Below are positions 57,150 through 64,000 of a DNA stretch of 64,000 nucleotides, piece by piece; position 1 is the stretch's first letter, and every line of letters begins with the position of its first letter. This stretch comes from Ornithorhynchus anatinus (lineage: Eukaryota > Chordata > Mammalia > Monotremata > Ornithorhynchidae). The stretch is from positions 15,656,669 through 15,720,668 of the forward strand of contig NC_041738.1 of assembly GCF_004115215.2 (NCBI RefSeq). The letters run 5' to 3'. The position numbers were made by a program, and so were the translations under genes. The notes below the pieces were generated by a model. It saw only the letters and a program-made list of their open reading frames with translations, had not been told where the DNA came from and ran no database searches.

Positions 57150-59890
57150 CCTTTCGTTGGTATTTACTGAGCTCTTACTGTGTGCAGACCGCTTTAGTAA
57201 GCGCACGAGAAAGTACAATATAACAGAGTTAGGAGACACATTCCCTGCCCTCAGTGAGCTCTCAGTCTAGAAGGGGAGACAGACAGTAATAAAATGGAGA
57301 AGGAGCGTGGCTCAGTGGAAAGAGCATGGGCTTTGGAGTCAGAGGTCATGGGTTCGAATCCCAGCTCTGCCACTTGTCAGCTGTGTGACTGTGGGCGAGT
57401 CACTTCACTTCTCCGTGCCTCAGTTACCTCATCTGTAAAATGGGGATTAAGACTGTGAGCCCCACGTGGGACAACTTGATTCCCTTGTGTCAACCCCAGC
57501 GCTTAGAACAGTGCTCTGCACATAGTAAGCGTTTAACAAATACCAACATTATTAAATAAAATTAATTATGGCTATGTATGTAACTACTATAAGGCTGAGG
57601 AAGGGGTGAATAAAGGGTGTAAATTCAAGTCCAAGGGGCACCCAGAAGAGGGCCTAGTCAGGGAAGGCATCTTGGAGATGTGCCCCTTCCCTCCTCCCCT
57701 CCTTAACGTCTATCTTTAACCACTCACTCTCCAATGGCTTCTTCCCCTCTGCCTTCAAACATGCCCATGTCTCCCCCATCCTAAAAAAACCCCTCTCTCG
57801 ACGCCACTTCCCCTTCCAGTTATCGTCCTATCTCCCTCCTACCCTTTCTTTCCAAACTCCTAGAATGAGTCGTCTACACTCGCTGCCTTGAATTCTTCAA
57901 CTCCAGCTCTCTCCGGCACCCCCTCCGATCTGGCTTCCGTCCCCTCCACTCCACTGAAACTGCCCTCTCAAAGGTCACCCGTGACCTCCTTCTTGCCAAA
58001 TCCAACGGCTCCTACTCTATCCTAATCCTCCTCGACCTCTCAGCTGCCTTTGACACTGTCGACCGTCCCCTCCTCCTGCACACCTTCTCACCTTGGCTTC
58101 ACGGACTCCGTCCTCTCCCCGTTCTCCTCTTATCTCTCTGGCCGTTCATTCTCGGTCTCCTTCGCGGGCTCCTCCTCCCCCTCCCATCCTCTAACTGTAG
58201 GGGCTCCTCAAGGGACAGTTCTTGGTCCTATTCTGTTCTCCATGTACACTCACTCCCTTGGTGAACTCATTTGCTCCCACAGCTTCAACTATCATCTCTA
58301 TACAGATGACACCCAGATCTACATCTCCTCTCCTGTTCTCTCCCCCTCCATTCAGGCTCGTGTGTCCTCCTGCCTCCAGGATGTCTCCACCTGGATGTCT
58401 GCCCGCCATGTAAAACTCAACGTGTCCAAAACTAAGCTCCTTATCTTCCCTCCCAGACCCTGTACTCTCCCTGACTTCCCTGTCACTGTGGATGGTACGA
58501 CCATCCTTCCCGTCTCACAGGCCCGCCACCTTGGTGTCATCCTTGACTCAGCTCTCTCATTCACCCCACACATCCAATCCGTCACCAACGCCTGCCCATC
58601 TCACCTTTACAATATCACCAAGATCCACCCTTTCCTCTCCATCCAATCGGCTATCGTGCTGGTACAAGCTCTCATAATATCCCAGGGGGATTACTGTGTC
58701 AGCCTTCTCTCTGACCTCCCTTCCTCCTGTCTCTCCCCGCTCCAGTCTATTCTTCATTCCGCTGCCCGGCTCATCTTCCTGCAGAAACCCTCTAGGCATG
58801 TCACTCCCCTTCTTAAAATCCTCCAGTGGTTGCCTATCAACCTCTGCACAAAACAAAAACTTCTCACTTTAGGCTTCAAGGCTCTCCATCACCTTACCCC
58901 CTCCTACCTCTCCTCCCTTCTCTCTTTCTACTGCCCACCCCGTAGGCTCCGCTCTTCTGCCGCTCACCTCCTCACCGTCCCCCGTTCACGCCTATCCCAC
59001 TGTCGACCCCTGGCCCACGTCCTCCCGCTGTCCCGGAATGCCCTCCCTCCTCACCTCTGCCAAACTAACTCTCTTCCCCTCTTCAAAGACCTACTGAGAG
59101 CTCACCTCCTCCAAGAGGCCTTCCCAGACTGTGCTGATTTGTATATATTTTTTATTACCCTATTAATTTTGTCAATGGGGCATACATCTCCTTGATTCTA
59201 CTTATCATGATAATGTTGTCTTGTTTTTGTTTCATTCTGTTTTGCTCTGCCGTTTGTCTCCCCCGATTAGACTGTGAGCCTACCATTGGGCAGGGATTGT
59301 CTCTAACTGTTGCTGAATTGTACATCCCAAGCGCTTAGTACAGTGCTCTGCACATAGTAAGCGCTCAATAAATACTACTGAATGAATGAATGAATAAGGC
59401 TTTGAAGGTGGGGAGAATAATTGTCTGTTCAGTATGAAGAGGGAGGGCATTCCAGGTCAGAAGCAGGACATGGGTAAGAGCTTGGCGGCGAGATAGACAA
59501 AACCGGGTACAGTAAGTAGGTGGTCATTAAAGGAGCAGTGTTCGGGCTGGGTTGTAATATGTGAGCACCAAGGTGAGGTAGGAGGGGGCAAGGTGATTGA
59601 GTGCTTTAAAACCCATTTAAAGGAGTTTCCGTTTGAGGCAGAGGTCGCTGGAGGTTCTTGAAGAGGGGGGAACCGGACCGAATGGTTTTGTAGAAAAATG
59701 ATCCAGGGAGCGGAATGAAGTAAGGACTGGAGTGGGGAGGCAGGAAAGCCAAGCAAGGAAGCTGATGTAGTAGTCAAGGCGGGATGGGATAAATGCTTGA
59801 ATTAACATAGGAGCAGTTAGGATGGAGAGGATGGGGCGGATTTTAGCGATGTTGCGAAGGTTGAGCCGACAGGATTTGGTGGCAGATTGA
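57150..59890. mobile_element. Old L2 (-) split by a Mon-1 and by a young L2 (+)
   Basis: The host L2 (-) covers 57150-57296, 57557-57685 and 59395-59890. Mon-1 (+) at 57297-57556 has AATAAAAT on both sides. The young L2 (+) at 57686-59394 keeps a 381-codon open frame at 58050-59195 with [27 protein letters not shown] (YADD changed to YTDD) and [16 protein letters not shown]. Upstream ORF2 is frameshifted. Confidence 0.9.
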
Positions 59891-60387
59891 TAAGCACTGT
59901 ATTAAGCACTGGGGTAGATACAGACTAATGGGGTTGGACACAGTCCATGTCCCACAGGGACTCACAGTCTTAATCCCCATTTTCCAGATGAAGTAACTGA
60001 GGCACAGAGAAGTTAAGTGACTTGCCCGAGATCACACAGTAACAAGTGGGAGGGCCAGGATTGGAACACAGGTCCTTCTGACTCCTAAGCCCCATTCTAG
60101 AAAAGCGGCGTGGCTTAGTGGAAAGAACACGGGCTTGGGAGTCAGAAGTCGTGGGTTCTAATTCCGGCTCCGCCACTTGTCTGCTGTGGGACCTTGGGCA
60201 TGTCACTTCACTTCTCTGTGCCTGTTACCTCATCTGGAAAATGGGGATAAGGATTGTGAACCCCACGTGGGCCAACTTGTTTACCTTGTATCTACCCCAG
60301 TACTTAGAACAGTGCTTGGCACATAGTAAGCACTTAAGTACCATTATCATTATTATTACTCTTTCCGCTAGGTCACGTGGCTTCTCT
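59891..60387 (-). mobile_element. Mon-1 (-) with a Mon-1 (+) inserted
   Basis: The reverse copy is at 59891-60098 and 60358-60387, with a complete forward copy at 60099-60357 between them. Confidence 0.85.
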
Positions 60388-60644
60388 TCTGCTTCTTCAT
60401 CCCGCTTCCCACTTGAAGATTTTGTTCAAAGCGAGCTTGCTCCTTTGAAGGGAGCATGCTAGGCGGGTGCTCTCTCACGTACAATGTTCTGCACAAAGTG
60501 CTCAATACTGTAGTTTGATGCCTTTATTTTCTATTCTCCCCATCTTAGAGCCAACTGTCATTTTGGTATTTCTGTGCCATCTAAGCACTTAAGTACTCAC
60601 AACCACCAGCAGCACTTACGGAGATAGCTTTATACTTTTTTCAC

Positions 60645-61055
60645 TTCCTAGCTGTAATTTATTTTGGTGCCTGCCTCTCCCTCGTTTATATCCTCTCAGA
60701 GCAGTGTTTGGCACACAGTAAGCGCCTAATAAATATTGCTGATTGAGTCGGGGGCGCCCCGGCCAGTCCACCGGGTCTGGGCCGGTGCTGCAGGGGTGAA
60801 GTGGATTTCTCTCGGCCACAGAGGAAAAGTGCAAAGATAAATCCGGCCGGAATGAGTGGGGATTAGTATGGGATTAGCACTTATACAGTGTTCTGCCCCT
60901 GGGAAGTGTTCAATAAATAATAATGTTGGCATCTGTTAAGCGCTTAGAACAGTGCTCTGCACATAGTGCAACCTGATTACCCATATGAGGCTCACAGTCT
61001 TCATCCCCATTTTACAGATGAGGTAACTGAGGCACAGAGAAGTTAAGTGACTTGA
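60645..61055. mobile_element. L2 tails and a rearranged Mon-1
   Basis: L2 tails (+) at 60645-60748 and 60870-60915. Mon-1 (-) at 60916-61055 has two short blocks in the opposite orientation. Confidence 0.7.
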
Positions 61056-61059
61056 ATGT

Positions 61060-61771
61060 CGTTCACAGCAAGCAGGGGGACTGGAAGGGAAAGTCTTAGA
61101 GAAGTTACCCCCACCATTAATTAGTACAATTCCCTTGACCCCCTCACCCCCGTTTGGCCTGACCTGCTTAAGTCTGATCCTGCTTTCTGGGGGACAATGG
61201 GGTGTGTGTGTGTGTGTAAGTGTCAGGGGGCAGGATGGAAGACCCTGAGCCTCATAGTGAGGCCTGGGCAGGTGGGGGTCCAGTGGACTGTCAGGATTAA
61301 TCTGACTGTGCCCCCTGAGAAAAACGCAGCCCCTCCTTGCCTACCTCAACCCATTGGTCCCTCTGAGGGGGAAGGCAGAGAACAGGTGAGGCCGATATCA
61401 CGGCTTCGACACCTCTCCGGCAACCACGCTGCCAGGTTTCTCCCAGCTCGGGGGCTGGGGAAGGGGTGCTGCAGTCCCTGTGCTGCAAAGGCAGTTATGT
61501 CAATAGCATTTGAGTGCTTACTATGTACTAAGCACTTGATAAGTTCACCACGCCTCTCTGAGCCCTGCTTTCCACCTGCTACCGAGGGGCACTGTGGGGG
61601 CGAGCCATGGCGGACAGAGGGAAGAGGCACAGAGCAGATGGGAAAGGGTAGATGAAGCGGGAAGAAAGGTCTGTCGTGAGGAGAGGGGAGACCAAACGGG
61701 TCCTGACAGTGCCCCCCTTCCATCCCGCGCACCCCTCCCCACAGAGGTGGAGCCCACAGCAGCTGAGAGGA
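61060..61771. other. Sequence downstream of BRCA1, no gene seen
   Basis: A TG microsatellite lies at 61201-61216 and an eroded LINE/SINE end at 61498-61546. Otherwise I see nothing recognisable. Confidence 0.4.
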
Positions 61772-61777
61772 TTTATT
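61772..61777 (-). terminator. Probable BRCA1 polyadenylation signal
   Basis: AATAAA on the minus strand about 570 bases past the BRCA1 stop. It is the first canonical hexamer and would give a 3' UTR of roughly 590 nt, shorter than the human one. Confidence 0.55.
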
Positions 61778-62345
61778 TATGAATCGCAAAACACTCGTGA
61801 AGTCGACGGGCACAACAGGGTGAGTGCCCCAACCCTCATCCCCACCAGTGCGGAGCCTCCTCCCCCCAGGGCCTGCAGGTGTCCAGCTGCAGCTGTCCCA
61901 GCTGAGATGTCAAGAGCAGGAAAAGCTGGAGCAGGAGCAGGGGGAAGAGGGGCGAGGGGCAGGGGCTCCTGTTTCCCCTCCTTCAGGGCAGGTCCCCGCT
62001 CCCTCCACTCCAACCCCCTATGGCGCTGAAGGAACTGCGCCCAATACACCGAGTGTCAGCCCAACCAGAATGCGGCCTTCAGTGTTGCATCTCGTCCCCC
62101 AGGAGGGAGTCGGTTCCGCCTCTCCCCACCCCGCCCCAGCTGCCCCTCGGAGCCCCCGAACGCGCCCTCGCCCTTTCCCATCCGTGGTTTGGGGTAGGAG
62201 CCCTGCATCCTGCTCTCTGGCATCAGTGGGAAGATCTCACCTGGCTCCCTTTGGGGAGCAGGGCTGGGGCTGGGGCTGAGGGGAGGAGAGAGTGAGGGAT
62301 CCCACTTCTTGAATCCGCCCCCCTCTACAGCCCAGGGCACATGGA

Positions 62346-63985
62346 TCACGGTGGGGATGGGGTCAAGAGGTGGGACACAAGGTAGGGACCAAAATCCTGG
62401 CGCTCATAGCGGGCCACGCTGTCCAGCACCCACTCCCGGGTCACCACCGTCGCCAGGCACGCCCGCTGGATCCCTACAGACAAAACACAAGAGCCGGGGT
62501 CGACAGTGCTAGGAAGGGGTCGGGCCTGTGACCTTTGCCCTCTGCACCTCCTTCGGCCCCCAGCCAGCTCCCACATAGCAGTCCCTCGTCTCTGGACGCC
62601 GAGGGGTGGGGAGGTTGCCCGGCCCAGGAGTCCCCATTCTGCACAGTGACTGGGCTCCTGGAACCCGTCTCGTGGCACTGTGGCAGGAGACACCACCACC
62701 TCTCACCGCAGTCAAGCACAGGGTGGAAGAAATTCTCAGGGGGCCACAACCATAGATGCCATTTCAGTAAATGTTATAAGTGTCCTCTTCCACCCGGGCA
62801 CACAGACTCTATCTACCACCCACTTCCCTCTCCCTCCACTCCACCTCCCACTGTATGTGTGTATGTCACCCCCTCCCACACACACCTTTGGCTAGGGGCA
62901 GGTTTCTCACTCTTACGACACCCACATGCACGCAAGGCCCCCACACAGACTCAGTACTTGGCTCAGGCCTAAGTGTGTCACACTCTAAATGTATAGGGAT
63001 TGAGCACACAAGTATTCTCTCTCTGTTCACACTCTAAATGTATAGGGATCGAGCACACAAGTATTCTCTCTCTCTCTGTCTCCCCCCCCCCCCGCCCTCT
63101 CTCCCTCCCTCTGGCTTAGGCACAGGGTCTCACCTTGGAAACTGCCGTCCTCGGCCCAGGCTTCAGGCTCCACAACCAGAACGGGGGCGACCCGCTGTAG
63201 GGGCCGAGAGAGAGTCCGGTTGCAGGCTCAGGGAAACCTGTGCTCTCCCGAAATGTTCCCCCATCCCGCTCCCCTCCCTCCGTCGCCCCAACCCGCCAGC
63301 CCCAGGGGTGCATACTGCTCCGGCTGGGAACAAAGACGGCTTCTTCACCAGCAACGCTCCTCCCAGCTCCACCATCCACTCCAGGTGATCTGAACGGACA
63401 CAGCAAGCAGGGCCCCAGCTCAGGGGCTCAGCCTCCCCTCCCCTGCCCCGTCAATTCTCCCTGTGCTCCGCCAACCTTCCCTTAGCCCGCTGTGGGGCAG
63501 GAGGACTCTGTCCAAGCGGCAGCAGGATTCCCGGGGCCCCAGGAGACGCCCCCCCCGGCTCGAGGCGGGGGCTGGGTCCTCTCCTCCCGCCCTGGGGTTC
63601 CAAGGAGAAGACAGGCACCACAGCCCCACCTGCCCTCAAACTCGGGACCCCCACGGCCCTCCTAGGTGGGTCTCGGGAGCTCCCCGCGGCAACCAGTCCC
63701 TCCCCATCCCGGTCAGGGCTGTCTGGCCCAGAGGCGCCCGCTTCTTCGGCATGGCCCCAAATGGCTCCCCGCGCAGCCAGGAGACCCCTCTTTGAGGAAG
63801 CCCTCCCAGCTTGGCAGGGGACCCTCTCCCTCCCAAAGGGGTTCCAGGGGCTCATGGAGGGCAGGGTGACCTCTGGAGGTCCGGCTAGGGGCCCGAACGT
63901 GCATAGCTGCATGGGGCAGGGGGGTCTCACCCGAACGCATGTCGGTGAAGGGCCCGAGGCAGCAGATGGCCAGGCCTGCGAAGAG
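62346..63985 (-). CDS. BRCA1: BRCA1 last four coding exons (second BRCT repeat)
   Basis: C-terminal end of the E3 ligase and homologous-recombination factor BRCA1. Exons in transcript order: 63985-63931 (55 nt), 63389-63316 (74 nt), 63194-63134 (61 nt), 62473-62346 (coding part to TGA). The three internal exon lengths and all phases equal those of human exons 21-23 in the traditional numbering. Residues: LFAGLAICCLGPFTDMRSD, HLEWMVELGGALLVKKPSL, VLVVEPEAWAEDGSFQ and TVVTREWVLDSVARYE. Compared with human, the DM of PFTDM keeps the position of Met1775, and the REW of the last helix keeps Trp1837. The tail YLVSHLLTPSPP differs from human YLIPQIPHSHY. The rest of the gene lies beyond the right edge. 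Confidence 0.95.
62978..63075. repeat. 49-bp tandem duplication in BRCA1 intron
   Basis: Two adjacent 49-bp copies starting TCACACTCTAAATG (62978-63026 and 63027-63075), nearly identical, ending in a TC run. Confidence 0.8.
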
Positions 63986-64000
63986 CTGGGGAGAGAAGGA

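Overview
The window is mammalian nuclear DNA, almost certainly from a monotreme (platypus or echidna; I cannot tell which). Two repeat families fill the non-coding space. One is a tRNA-headed SINE with the Mon-1 layout: box-A/box-B head, a 'CCACGTGGGACAACCTG' core, and a tail ending ACAAATACCAACATTATTATT. The other is a platypus-type LINE-2 whose 3' end runs AAGCGCTTAGTACAGTGCT...AATAAATA...GAATGAATGAAT. Dominance of these two families at this density is a monotreme signature. I recognise no retroviral, LTR or Polinton material.

The genes are, left to right, G6PC1 (+, last exon only), AARSD1 (-), PTGES3L (-), RUNDC1 (+), RPL27 (+), IFI35 (+), VAT1 (-), RND2 (+) and BRCA1 (-, last four exons only). 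This is the same order and orientation as human 17q21. I rebuilt exons by conserved protein sequence, GT/AG borders and phase. AARSD1 (12 exons, 411 aa), PTGES3L (7 exons, 156 aa), RUNDC1 (5 exons, 608 aa), RPL27 (4 coding exons, 136 aa) and RND2 (5 exons, 229 aa) read cleanly. VAT1 has three one-base contractions and IFI35 one one-base expansion, all in short homopolymers; consensus error is the likeliest cause.

Layout: 1-1.5 kb repeats; 1.5-2 kb end of G6PC1; 3.8-13.1 kb AARSD1 and PTGES3L on the minus strand, an arrangement that allows the known PTGES3L-AARSD1 read-through; 13.1-13.8 kb a head-to-head promoter with RUNDC1; 14.3-18.4 kb RUNDC1 intron 1, full of nested repeats; 22-26 kb stacked SINEs and LINEs; 26-29.8 kb RPL27; 30.8-37.8 kb a nearly pure LINE/SINE graveyard with a four-level nest; 37.98-39.55 kb IFI35; 39.73-43 kb VAT1, tail-to-tail with IFI35 and head-to-head with RND2 across a GC-rich promoter; 44.2-49.9 kb RND2 with two intronic minisatellites; 50-61.7 kb a repeat-rich intergenic stretch with a 16-bp minisatellite; 61.8-64 kb BRCA1 3' end.

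The genes do not form one pathway. They cover gluconeogenesis (G6PC1), mistranslation control (AARSD1), a p23-like co-chaperone (PTGES3L), a RUN-domain protein, translation, an interferon response factor, a membrane-associated oxidoreductase, an atypical Rho GTPase and DNA repair. I found no unknown gene system. The unusual material is structural: nested and rearranged retroposons, a SINE flanked by a ~310-bp duplication next to RPL27, and minisatellites.
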